This document shows, piece after piece, positions 1 to 11,689 of a stretch of 64,000 nucleotides of DNA. A model generated the notes under the pieces. It saw only the letters and a list, made by a program, of their open reading frames with translations, was not told the DNA's origin and did no database searches. The stretch comes from Pseudisothecium myosuroides (Eukaryota > Streptophyta > Bryopsida > Hypnales > Lembophyllaceae). The position numbers and the translations under genes are program-made. The stretch lies in contig OX637288.1 in NCBI GenBank assembly GCA_951799445.1, positions 994,501 through 1,058,500 of the forward strand. Reading direction: 5' to 3'. Position 1 is the stretch's first letter. The number at the start of each line of letters is the position of its first letter.

Positions 1-473
1 GCCATTCCTTTAGTTTATACTCATTTATGTCATTTATTATATGTTTTGTATTTGCAGGAATCTAAAGGGATATAGGGATATGGGTAGAGTAGCTCGGAAT
101 TCTCTTTTCACAACTTCGAAAGGTAAGAAAATCCTCAATGCATGGAGGTATGTAGCCAGTTGTTGTTTTTCTTGCAAAATTTTGCCCAAATCTTACAACA
201 CCAGCTATCATACCACTTTGAAAAAAATGGGTGAAAAATGGATGAAATTGCCAAATCCCTTCTTAATAAAAGCACTAGGTTTGTCAAATCTTGGCTGAAA
301 GTTATTAGTACTAGTAAATTTTATGGATAGATGTGTACACTTCCTTGATTCTATTCAATTCTATCTAATTTTTGTTATTTGTTTTGCTTAGTTGGACGTG
401 TGTTTTTCTACCAACAAATAACAAAAATAAAACTTAGGAGGTAGTCCTAGGGGAATGTTAGACAATGAATGGG
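1..473. other. AT-rich non-coding stretch
   Basis: No convincing gene. An 85-codon plus-strand ORF (41-298) has no recognisable motif, no splice partner and the same AT-rich composition as its surroundings, so I do not call it a gene. Confidence 0.6.
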
Positions 474-686
474 GATTTGTGAACCATGAGCTGTGAGCCT
501 AGATCTTTTGTCAAATTTCATTTATAACCATGTACATAGGACCCTATAATTGTGCATTTTAAACTTTCATCTCTTGAAAAATCTTATTTTCTTATTTTTT
601 CCAAGATTTTGAGTTTAAAATCAATGCTCATTCGCAAAACCTAGGCTCACCACTCATGGCTCACCATTAATTTAAGCTCACAAATC
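474..686. repeat. Foldback / MITE-like element
   Basis: The left arm begins GATTTGTGAACCATGAG and continues with TGTGAGCCTAG. The right arm reads as the reverse complement (CTAGGCTCACCACTCATGG, then GCTCACAAATC) with about 17 extra bases between two of the blocks. The arms enclose about 130 bp of AT-rich DNA. The repeated GTGAGCC words resemble the ends of the large Mutator-like element at 14.6-18.6 kb. I could not find a clean TSD. Confidence 0.5.
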
Positions 687-2077
687 AACTTTGTCAACAA
701 TGCATATTTTGAGAGAATAGTCTTTTTATTTTCTTCTTTTTCTTCTTTTTTCCTCTTTTTTCTCTTCCTTTTTTAGTTTAATTTCTTTTCTCATTTATTG
801 TGTATCCAACTCAACGTGTAAATTTTTTTATGAGGTTTGCTTGTAATTCTCATTTATTAAAGCAGCCTTGTTTATTTGATCTGGCACTTGCTTGAGAATT
901 TAGGATTTGCAATTAGCAAGCTTGTATTCAGTCCTTGTGAAGGAAACTTCCAGTTTTGTTAGTAGTAGTAGGTGTAGATATTGATAGGTGCTCATTACAA
1001 CCTCATGATGAAAAATGTAAAGACATATTTCATATTTTTACTAAATTTGGACAATTTTTCAAGTTCAAAAATAAAATGCTTATCACTAGGTGACTAGAAA
1101 TTATAGGTTATTTATTTTTGTTATTATTTTGTGATGATATGTAGGTGCAAAAAATCTTCTAAGGAGATCCTCTCAAGACGTGAGTTTGACATTGAAATCT
1201 CTTTCAATGCCATCATCATATCCAAATTTGCCTTCATAGTATATTATTTGTTAATTATGACAATAAAGGTTTGTGATGTATCTTATAATCTTTAGATGCA
1301 AGGTAAATAGATGAATAATCAAATAAAAGAAAATACAGTTATATTTGGGATTGTTCGCACTAATTACAAGGTTATTGCTTTATGTAAGTTTTGACCTTTG
1401 GACGGAGCAGGCTGGTGGTCCATATGGGACTGATTGGCAATCATGTCTAATGTTACATTTTTGGATTTTCAAACTTTGAAAATAAGAAATAATATATTAT
1501 ACTTTATCTTCTTTGTATGATATGGCCTTTGTTATGGTGACATATTTATGGATGCAAAATTAGGACATTGACGTTAAAGCATGGACTTGAGGTTAGAACA
1601 ACCACATTAAAGTTTGGAATTGTGGACTTAAATTTCAAGCAACAATGTCCACACTTGTTATATTTTCTGTACTTGAACACAAAGCTAGTTCCCTAGCTTT
1701 TGCATCTTTGCCACAATTATGTGTCTTATGCCCCTGCGCATGTGTTTGCACTATGATTCCATATTGGCATTAATATATGCAACCAATATGTACAAAGTAA
1801 GTGCATTTATTTTTTACTATTTTTAAAGTCAACTATGAGTTGACTACATTGGATGAGTAAGAGCTCAATCCAACATACCAAGGTGACAAATATTTGGTCT
1901 AATGAAACAACTATGACTATGTTCCATGTCCAACATCCTAAGTCCTAGTGAAATTTCAAAATCTAATTAGTTTAAAACTTAAAAGTGAGACTTGACAATT
2001 TACATAGTCCTAAGTCTAAATTCCAAATTCCAAATCCCAAATCCCACATCACAAATTGCTTAAAAATGCTTACATAG
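687..2077. other. AT-rich spacer, no gene seen
   Basis: Only short ORFs with frequent stops in all frames, poly-T/poly-A runs and no recognisable coding motif, RNA gene or terminal repeat. Confidence 0.6.
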
Positions 2078-2079
2078 TA

Positions 2080-2660
2080 CTCCCTTTGTTTCACTAAAAA
2101 ACCCGTATTTTGACTTATTTTTGTTTAAAAACAACAACCATGTTTGTCTATTGACTTGATTTTTGTTTAAAAAAATCCCCTACCCTTATCCCTAAAATGA
2201 AATTAACTACTTGGCATGTTTGGTGATATTTTTTGGGCTTTTTATGCTCATTGACTGCTAATGTTAGAATTACAAACTTGATATTAGTGATTTTTGTTTG
2301 CAAATTGTGCCTATCATTAAGCTAGAATCATCAATAATATCAACAATAAGATTTGGTTTTTTGACAGATTGGACAACTTGGACAATTAGGCTAACTTGTT
2401 CTTTACTTACAATTGCATTGACACACTTCATATCAATCATTTTACTAATTTTCTAAAACAATAACAAAACACTTGAAATTTCAAAACTTTGGCACTTATT
2501 TCCTAAGTTCATTTTTAGAAAACCTTAGTTAGTTCTATGAAAAACTAAAATTGTGTTTGGAATAGTCTAAACCTAATATCCAATAACTTTCAATTACAAT
2601 TTGCTGATAATATTTCTTAATCTCACAAATTCTCAAAAATGAGTTTTTTAGTGAACAGAG
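2080..2660. mobile_element. Stowaway-like MITE (Tc1/mariner)
   Basis: The left end reads CTCCCTTTGTTTCACTAAAA and the right end, reverse-complemented, CTCTGTTCACTAAAAAACTC: an imperfect terminal inverted repeat of about 28 bp. It is flanked on both sides by TA (2078-2079 and 2661-2662), the TSD of Stowaway elements, and CTCCCT is the usual start of that family in plants. At 581 bp it is long for the family. It has no coding capacity. Confidence 0.75.
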
Positions 2661-2662
2661 TA

Positions 2663-4005
2663 GCATTTTTGGAAGTTTTGGTGCCAAATGGATGGACTTA
2701 GCTCAAAGAGTTGGGTCAAGCAAATACCCTAGCTCTAAGCCCAAGTCCTACAACAAAAATAATGGCATAAAATAACCAAAGGCTTTCTTTAGTATATCTT
2801 TTTGTTCCTTATGATCCAATAAAATTTGAATCTTGGCCTAAAGTAGAACTTGTGGAATTGAGAAGTGGAACATAGTGTAAACAAACTCTTATAACTTAAC
2901 ATGTTGATTAAAGTAGCCTCATTTACATCAATGAGCAATATTCAAATGTTTTGCCCTTTATAATCAAATGAAGTCGGAATGTAGAGCTGAGGTGAGATTT
3001 GTTAAGTTTGAAGGGGGATATAGTGTGAATTGCCTTTTAGCATTATATACACAAATGAATAGAGTCCATTGACTTTTTCTTTAAACATAGGGAGTGTTGA
3101 AGGATAACTATGGCATATCCAATTCCAAATGGCCTTGACTCATTGCTTGATGTTAAGTATTGTACACTTATGTAATATATGACTACTTCAAGATATAAAT
3201 TTGGTAATTTTTTTAAACAAAGGTTGTAGCATTTGAGTTTTACAAGTACATTTATAAAGTTACATTCTACATTATGTTACTATGCCCTATATTAATAACA
3301 CTTAATGGCATTCATCCAAAAATTATGTAAACTTGCAAGGTGTATTCGTAAGATAACTTACAAAAATTTAGGTCTACTAATACATAGTGAATTATAATAT
3401 TATCTCAAATTGAAATATTATCTCAAATTTGTAACCAAAATCTTGAACACATTTTGTAAACGTGCACTTCAACTAGAGAGTAAAGTTTAAGCTCAATTCC
3501 TAATTGGTCCAATTCATAACCGTAGATCATCAACTAGGTCAAAGTTTTGGTTGGGTCCAATTGATTGTTTAATTTCAAATTAACAAATTGGATACATGTA
3601 GTTTACCCTATTATCACTGGGCTTTAACTAAAATATCAATTACAAAAAAGCTACAATACATCAAATGGGATGGTTATGGTATCATCTGAGAGATAGTCAA
3701 ATTACGGTTTTGTATTGAGTTTCAAATTCTTAAATGAGTGAAGTATGGGTTAGTTATCAAGGTTTGAATGAGGGAAGGTCAAGCTTAAGCTGAAGTTTGA
3801 AATTGTCCTATTATCACTTCTTTAGAGGTTTTTATCATCACAAATGATCATATTTTGTCATTTTCATATTTGACCTTCTTCCTCCCTTCTTTGACCTTTG
3901 TAGTTATCCATAAGTGCTAGCTAAGTTGACAAATTTCAATTTTTTTTGCATTTTGTAATTGATATTGCCATAGCTAAAGCATTTGGACAACAAACTATAT
4001 GCCTA
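2663..4005. other. AT-rich spacer, no gene seen
   Basis: Stops in all frames throughout; no repeat termini, RNA gene or conserved exon recognised. Confidence 0.6.
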
Positions 4006-4509
4006 CATTAGAAGAAAAATGGGCCCTTGGGAGGGCTCCTTCCCTTTGCAAAGGGATTGTGAGTTCCCCGCAATGGAATTCACAGCCCCTTTGGGGGACA
4101 ATGGCCACTATTCATCATCAATGATGAATAGTGGCTACAAAAAAAAATATTAAAAAAATATTAAAAAATCAAAAAATATTAAAAAATTAAAAAAATATAA
4201 TTAAAAAAAATTAAAAAAAATTAAAATAATAATAAAATACTGATTCAAGCTGACGAGGAAAATTTTGGCCACATCAGATTTCAGAATTCTGAAATTCTGT
4301 ATTTATTTTAATATTAATATTATTTTAATATTTTTTAAATTATTCTATTGCACTGTCCCGCCAGTTCGCTGTCCTGAACAGCCCCTCGTTCGTTGGCCAA
4401 AAAAAAAAAAAAAAAAAAATTTCAAACTTTTTTTTTCTGTTTATCCGGACAGCGTTCCCTGCTGTCCGGGAACTCACAGACCTCCCGAGGGTCCATTTTT
4501 CTTCTAATG
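4006..4509. mobile_element. MITE, CATTAGAAG family, copy 1
   Basis: Terminal inverted repeats of about 29 bp: the left end starts CATTAGAAGAAAAATGGGCC and the right end is its near-perfect complement ending TTTTTCTTCTAATG. The interior has GC-rich shoulders and an A-rich core. It contains an inverted pair of ATTCATCATC/GATGATGAAT words around 4110-4130. A second copy with the same end and architecture lies at 34984-35292. The TSD is unclear (a TA or 3-bp site is possible), so the superfamily is uncertain. Confidence 0.75.
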
Positions 4510-6150
4510 ATTGAGGTCTTCATAGCTAATACATTCTATCTTTTGCAAATTTTGGTCAAATGGAACAAAAATTGCACCTTATTAAAGAACTTCAAAACCT
4601 TTCTTATATAATAGATAAACCTAAATTTGAAGCAACACCTAAAAGATATAGATTTTTGAACATAGAGAAGTGATAATAGGGGCGGAGCGATAATAGGGTA
4701 AACTACTTGTATGTAAATTGGATATGCGTTTTTCAATTGGGTCAATGCAATATGATGCCTCAATTTTTTGACTTAGGCCCAATTTTAATACCAAAAATTT
4801 CCCAAATAGCGGTCACAAAATTAACAAGACCAATCAAACTAACCCTCAATATAAAACCTTCGAGCCCAATTGATGACCCACTTCAAGAATTCAAACAATC
4901 CCTAATTCATTTGGGTGATTTTTAAATTGGGCCAACATTCAGATACTAATATAAAGTGGTCCGAGTATGTTGCAAAAATGGAATATTTGACTCACCATAA
5001 AGTTACTACTCCGATTTAATAGCCATCTCAATCTCAGAACCGACCAATCAAAAATAGTAGAACAAATCACCATTTCTTCTTCCAATGCACTATGGGAACT
5101 CTTCTGTAAGTTTGAAAATGAAATATTCAAACATGTTTAAACCCAACAATTACTGAAAGCACAATAACACTGCATATGCATACAAAAGCTATTTGAAAGT
5201 AGCTAAGCACATACTCACCCAAAAAATTGAAGAAAAAAAGAAACACACTTTTACACTCCAAAAGTCTTCACCAACAAGCTCTGAAATAGTACTGTTTATA
5301 AAAAAACTTACATAAAAAAAAGAGTCTTTGGTAACCAAAGACAACAATAATACAGAGGCTCTTATTCAAATTGAAGCTCTTTACAAAGCAAAGCCCAAAC
5401 CATCTGAATACCACTCTCAATGCATAAACTGTCCCTTAAAGTGTACCTTCTAACCCGTAAGCGTACTTGGGAAGAAGAAGATTGTAAATCTGGGGCTTTT
5501 GAATGAAAAACAAATTATGGCCCCCAGAAGATTTCAAAGATTAAATCAACATTCTAGAAGTTTTCTTCTTCTTCCATCTTTGCATGAACTAATACCAACC
5601 TTTGTATGAAGCACTCATTGATCAAACAAGTCACATAGTTAAAGACGAATAAACAAAAACAGCCTTCTAAGCACACTTGGACGTACTTTGTCCAATTCAT
5701 ACAACTAATACTTTAAATGTATAATATAATTCATTGTCCCCTTAATGGATGCCTGCACTCTTAGGGTTAAGTATACCCAAAGATTGTCTTATCCCTTCAC
5801 CTGAAGGTCAGTGTCTATAAAATCAAATATAGGACACCTCAATCTAAGCTTTGGACTTCACTAAATCCCCTTCCCCTATTGGAAGGATTTGCTTGTAGTC
5901 TTTAGTGCAAAACCTTCCAAATCCAAGGGTCCAATAATAATTCTCAAAAGAATATGACATTGCAGTCCACATGTCAATTACACATGACAGGATACAGCTA
6001 AGTGTCCACATATCAATTACACACAAAGGGATATATTACACTCAACATGTCATCCATATCTAGATTGAAGGACACAATTACAAGCACATGCCACCCATGT
6101 CTACATAAAGGAAGCAATTTAGACAAATGGCGGTGTTATTAGTACCTTCT
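4510..6150. other. AT-rich spacer, no gene seen
   Basis: Short unrelated ORFs only. A loose repeat of a CCACATGTCAATTACACA-like phrase occurs at 5968-6060. No gene or RNA gene is supported. Confidence 0.5.
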
Positions 6151-6153
6151 CCT

Positions 6154-7560
6154 TCACCAATTTCCAGTCTTCTCCACCTTGTCGTCGACCATCTCGAAGG
6201 TGTCATCCGTTTCAGACAACTCGGAGGGACGTTTAGAAAGATAAATACCTCTAGGAATCCTGACATTTCCTCGTAATTTTGCAAATTTAGCTGAAACAGG
6301 CTCCGCTAGATCCACAATGACATTAACCAACTCTGGATCTCATTCTTACTCCAACGCAGGCACCTCGTATGTAGTGTTCTCTGGAAGCTCAACCTGACAT
6401 TTTGTCAGCTCTTCTTCCAAACGCTTCACCCGCAATTTCAGTTCGTATATTTCCTTCTCCTGCATCAAGATGATTTGCAAAACCAAAACCAAAAAAATAA
6501 GACACCACGAAGCATTTCTAACTCACACTGTTAATGAAGAGAACAGATCAAGCAATGATTCAAAAAACATAGGACATAACAATCAAATTGAAATGAGATT
6601 TGTGTTGAAAAGTAATAGTAACATGTTAAGATCCATCAGTCTACCGAATGATATTTTCTTATGTTTTCTATAACTGTGAAACACAGTTAAATGAAACAGT
6701 GGGATTCTAAGATTGTCAAATATGATTTTTCTATCGTGCTCAGGATGGTATTGAGATTCATACGAAGACACAAATGAAAATTAAATATTTGCAATAGGAC
6801 TTTCTAAGTCATCAAAATTTTAAAATCACCTCACGTTTTTCTTGAAAAAAAAGAAGAAAAAGCAATGATTCAATACTTCAGCGTTCTTATGTTTTGTACA
6901 ATTGTGAAATGCAGTTTCTATGACTGTAAAAGATGCTTGTTCAATTAAGGAGTGATACATTAAGAATGGTACTGAGAATTATGTGAATGAAAATCATACG
7001 TTTGCGATTCAATTGTTGTTTTATCTTTCTACGTAACTAATTTCTTGGAAGTGCAAAATGTTGAATCTTACCTCTCTTTTACTACTTCAAGGTTGGTCAA
7101 GGCCACCTCGCGTTTGGAGACAGGAAGAGATGTCTTCCAATTCTGGCTTCATATCTTGCTTCCAGTCTGATTGACTGGTTAATATCAGCACCAGTAGGAT
7201 CAGACCCAGAGCCATAGGACGTGACATCACGAACTCCCTGTAAATATGTAAAAAAACAAAAATACGTCAGAAACCTGACAATTGCTCTTTTTTTCTGAAT
7301 TAGCCTCTTTCATTTGCCATTTGCAATTACAAAGCATGGATAAAGAGGAACGTCCTCCATACTTCAATGAAAAAAATAAGAAGCACTTCTGAAATGACAC
7401 CGCCTGTCTATTGCAGATCCACAACCAATTCACATGCGATCTGTAACGTCCATATATTCAAAGTCCATGATTCTTCACTCCATTGCAACAACGTACACAG
7501 TTTCATATGCTCCAGTTCCTCCAAGTCTAAGTGTATACGATCATAAAGACCTACAATGCA
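6154..7560 (-). pseudogene. Decayed gene for a coiled-coil protein (family unknown)
   Basis: Three exon-like blocks run on the minus strand. The clearest (6459-6154) follows an acceptor ATGCAG and encodes EKEIYELKLRVKRLEEELTK (a heptad coiled coil), then two in-frame stops (TAA, TGA, both one C-to-T change from Gln/Arg codons). It then continues cleanly through RGNVRIPRGIYLSKRPSELS to a final TGA. The block 7237-7072 lies between TTTACAG and GTAAGA splice signals and starts GVRDVTSYGSGSDPTGADIN, but needs frame changes to reach EVALTNLEVVKER, which joins in phase with the last exon. A third block near 7430-7560 encodes LGGTGAYETVYVVAME before a stop. The pattern is a once-real gene with point stops and small indels. 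I do not recognise the family. The first exon may be the MSQEELDF start at 9300, but this is only inferred from strand and order. Confidence 0.55.
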
Positions 7561-8301
7561 CAATCCAACATTATCAAATCTCCAAACCATGAATATTAAA
7601 CCTGGATATCAGTTAACACAATAGTGCACCACACAACGTTCTGGAGTTCAAAATCTTTCTCTAATTTTAAACCCAAGAAACTAAAACTGAGAGATAAATC
7701 TATTGTGCAAGTAAGGAAAGGAGAGCATCTCCAGTTTATCTGTACCATATCTCAAGGTACTAGTTACTGCATTAATACACAAAGTAAAACCCGGACTTGT
7801 ACGAGCTGTTCTAATTGACACAAAAAAAAATTATGACCTATTAGCTGCCTTGCTTGACAAATGGTTAAAGTTCGAGAGGGTAAGGCAATTTCAGACCACC
7901 TGTTTTTGCAACTACCTTTGTTTGAAAAGTATAGAAAAACAGCGAATGTCATTCTGAAACCTTGACTTTTATTGCTATCGTACTACACTATTGCCAAAAC
8001 AGAACTTGGAAATCCTAATAACACAGAACAGAAAGAGGGTGATTATTTCGAGACGCGTTATGAACATTCAGGACTCGATTCTTTTATAAAACTAGAATCG
8101 TGCAATTGATACCTTACTGAAGCCATTGAAATGCTTCAAAATGCACTATATCTACTCAAAGAATGAAGGCTAATCAAGCCCGTGCGCTCAAATTTACTAA
8201 TAGCCACTCTGATTATGCAATTAAAACATGTAGTACGTCAGACCTCGCAGGTCAAACTCACTACAGGAAGGCGGGCTACTTGCTCATATAAAACGTGCGA
8301 G

Positions 8302-9028
8302 AAACTCAAAATTCAAGCACACTGAACAGCGTCCTCGATTTCAGAACCCTAAAGCAACCCTAAAAAATCCATCCACGAGAGTCGGGCAGAAGAACAGGGG
8401 ACATGGAAGACAAATGTTGCTACCTCTCTTCACTTACAGCATCATAAGCTCCCTCGCTCCCTCGCAGCATCAGAAATAAAGCTAAACCTCCACCGACAAC
8501 TAAATTACTTGAAGAAAAAAGGTTCCAGAGGCTTCCGTTTTCTGCTTCCATCAAAAAGGATCAAGCAGGACTAAAGAAATCAAAACCACCGCCACGCAAG
8601 TTGACTGAAAACCTAGAAGAAGGAGGGTCGCTGGATACAGTAATTACTTGGAAAACGAGTTGGATTCCTCAAAACTCAAGCACACTAAAAAGCGTCCTAG
8701 ATTTTAGAACTCTAATGCAACCCTAAGAACCAATCGACGAGAGTCGGCCAAAAGAATAGGGGATGAGGAAGACAAATGTTGCTACCTCTCTTCACTTACA
8801 ACATCATAAGCTCCTTCGCAGCATCAGACAGAAAATTCAACTAAACCTCCACTGACAACTAAATTATTTGAAGAAAAAATGTTCCAGAGGCTTTTGTATT
8901 CTACTTCCGTTATAAAGAATCGAGCAGGACTAAAGAAATCAAACCATCGCTATGTAAGTTGACTGAAAACCTAGAAGAAGGAAGGTTGCGGGACACAGTA
9001 ATTACCTGGAAAACAAGTTGGATTCTTC
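8302..9028. repeat. Tandem duplication, two ~363-bp units
   Basis: Unit 1 (about 8302-8665) and unit 2 (about 8666-9028) share almost the whole length. Shared words include GACAAATGTTGCTACCTCTC, CTTCACTTACA.CATCATAAG, GTTCCAGAGGCTT and AAGTTGACTGAAAACCTAGA. Differences are mostly substitutions and a few short indels, so the duplication is not very recent. It lies between the decayed coiled-coil exons and the possible first exon at 9300. Confidence 0.85.
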
Positions 9029-9234
9029 GATTGACATCAAATTTTGTTCAGTTTTGCAAGTGTTTGTATGATAAGTTGCGTACGAGAATGACGAAATCTG
9101 CGCAAACTTGTGCGCCGGAGGTAGAAATTGCCAGAAACTTGGAATCTGGAAATGGAAGCTACTTGCGGAGAGGAACTAATGATTCCGCAGCAACGAAGCT
9201 GCACAATCTCAAAAAACAAGTGAAACAGAGAAGA

Positions 9235-9300
9235 CTACGCGGGGTTCAAAAAGATTTCTGCTCGGGTTGCCAGGCAGAAATCCAATTCCTCCTGGGACAT
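9235..9300 (-). pseudogene. Short exon-like ORF MSQEELDF..., duplicated at 21.5 kb
   Basis: The minus strand reads ATG followed by SQEELDFCLATRAEIFLNPA and a stop. The plus-strand DNA 9239-9311 is about 85% identical to 21507-21582, where the same reading frame gives MSQGELGFCLATWAEIFLNP and stays open longer. Conservation of the frame in two copies suggests a real first exon that was duplicated together with its leader. The family is not recognised. Confidence 0.4.
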
Positions 9301-9440
9301 CGAGCCGAGGCGCGGCGCGGCGCGGAGCCCTAGCTCACTCGCTCCCTTCATGGCTCCATCCCTCCAAGGATGCATGACGACGCACATTTCCATTGTAAGG
9401 CAAAATTCACCCAAATTAATGTGAAGGATCTTGCAGTACC

Positions 9441-9580
9441 AAAGTTTGTCACAAGAATCACATGTGTTTTGTTATTAAAATTACGTGCACCTTGTCACAA
9501 AAATCATTTGCGGTTTTCATAAAAATCACACGAAGTTTGTCACAAAAATCACATGAAGTTTGTGATGAAAATCACACGGA
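9441..9580. repeat. Short tandem repeat (TTTGTCACAAAAATCACAYGAAG)
   Basis: About five degenerate units of 22-25 bp in which GTCACAAAAATCAC alternates with GAAGTTTGT. It lies just outside the left end of the hAT-like element. Confidence 0.75.
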
Positions 9581-9956
9581 TTTAATAGGGTACAGGTGTG
9601 ATTGCGAGGGTTCTGTTCCCAGTGAAACCCAAAACCAAACCCTAAATCTACAAGTCTTCTTCTTTGAATCTGATCTCCCACAAATTTCCTACTGAACACA
9701 CAAATGACCATTCCAGTCACTTTAGAGAGCATTCCACAAGAGGCAGGTTCCCCTCGGTTCGCTTCAAAAACAAACACTTCTACATTACCAGAGCATCATC
9801 AAACCTCAACTGATCCCAGGGTTGTCATATCGGACAGATGTCTGGTTCGCCCGTCCGATAGAGGTCTTGCCCGTCCGATGTGGTCAACACTAAGTTGACT
9901 TTCTTTAATTGAAAAAACAGGTGATATGGCTGCTACTTTGATGCCACCTGGCTGCC

Positions 9957-10165
9957 AAATAGGATCCAGGTCGCGGATGTCACCGGTAGAGGTGCGGACT
10001 TTAGTCAGGGCGCGGATGTAATCTTGCCAAGGCGCGGACGGAAGTCAGGGCGGGGACGGAATTGTGTCGGGGCGCGGACGAATGTCAGGGCGGGGACGAG
10101 AGTGGGTTGGGGCGCGGATGGTAGTCAGGTCGCGAACGGAAGTAGTCGGGGCGTGGACGATTTTT
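9957..10165. repeat. GC-rich subterminal array (GGGCGCGGACG units)
   Basis: About ten units of 18-24 bp built on GGGCGCGGACG/GGGCGGGGACG with spacers such as GAAGTCA. The complementary form (CGTCCGCGCCC) occurs at 13314-13400 and 18735-18895 near the other end of the hAT-like element, so the arrays form long-range inverted repeats. Confidence 0.8.
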
Positions 10166-10485
10166 TTAAATTGGAGCCAAATTGAATTAATTTATGAAGG
10201 GGGTCCTTGTACAACCGAACCATATTTTTTTTCATTGGGTCCAAGTGGAACTAATTCCTTGTGAATTTAAAAGTAAAGGAAGAGGAACCTTGCTCCATGG
10301 ACTCATATTTTTTTCCCTGGAAGGCGAAAGAAATTTAATTCATTCTCCATTAAGAAGCAATAAAGCGGCCCTCATTCAATTAATCCATATTTTTTTGCAT
10401 TGTAGGCAAAAAACTACTAGTTCCTATTGAATTTATGAGCAATAAGGGGGGACCCGTGCTCACGTGAACCACATTTTTTTAATAC

Positions 10486-11560
10486 CTAAAGGACCATTGT
10501 CCCCTCGGGAGGCAAATGGGATTTCAGGCAAGTACCTACAGGCTGAATTTTTATCCTCATTTTTTGAAACTTTTTGTGCAAATAGAAAAACTTATAAGCT
10601 TCGTGGGAATATAATTTCTTTTTCAATCGGTGCCTGGGAACAAAAGTTATGCCCAAATAAGCTTAAAACAGGGGAGAGGGGTTTCAACCAAAAAAAATTG
10701 TAAAAATTTGAATTTTTTTTAGTTCTTTTGGCCATAAATTATATTTTTGTCTATCTAGGAAGCTTTGATTCATTCCATTTGGATTTGTTATGAGAAAGTT
10801 ATAGACAACCTTATTTTTCGGGCATTTAAAGCATCTTCGTGAAAAAGTAACTTGTAGGATTCATTTTTGAATGCAATTTTTACAATTTAAAAAAAAAAGA
10901 AGTTCCTTGTGGTTTAGATTTTTTTCTAGAACAATCTCACCATTCGGATTAATGCATTTTAATTCCATATAAAAGATATTAATATTTTAGATTTTCCTAC
11001 TATTTTGTACCTACTTCTATTTAACAATTTTTTTAATAATAAAAATTAAGTTTTTTTGAATTTTCTTTTTTTTGCTAGACTCTCAACTCAATTCTTCATT
11101 GTAAAGATTTAAAGCTCAAAACTTTGTAGTACAAAAATTAAAAGTTTAAAATGTTCAAAGTCAAAAAATCCAGTCCCACAATGTGCTGAAAAACTTGTTT
11201 TTTGCACTTAAATTGCAACGGTCAATATTTTATAATTAATTCCACACATCCTACTATCCTAGACATAGTAGTCTTTTTTTTGTATGCTTCTATTAAAAAT
11301 TTCAAATACATCCCATACACAAAGAAATATCAAAGTGAGAAGATTCATTGGAAAATTTTATTGTCAAAACATTGTTGTTCCTTTAGGGGTTGAACATAAC
11401 TATCTTGCAATCTACTTGCTCAAATTTTTAGGAATTTCGTCCAAACATTTTTATACTAGTCTAATACAATATCCTACAGCTAGATATGGAGAAAAAAAAA
11501 ATCAATTACGTACAATATCTAAGAAAAATTTAAAAATAATTTATCATCCTGTTTTGAATT
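10486..11560. repeat. Dispersed ~1-kb repeat, copy 1
   Basis: Shares ordered blocks with 32685-33510 in the same orientation: AAAGGACCATTGTC, TTTTGAAACTTTTT, GATTCATTCCATTTGGATTT and AAAAGTTAT. There is no coding capacity and no clear termini. It is probably a fragment of an old dispersed element. Confidence 0.65.
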
Positions 11561-11689
11561 TTAGAGTAGAAAGAGGAGCTCATTATATACATATGAGGTG
11601 GTAGGAGGTACAACAACCCACATGAGATATGTTAATTACAATTAGTGCTTAGGAGTTTCATTGCTCATGGTGAGCTCAAATTAAAGTAG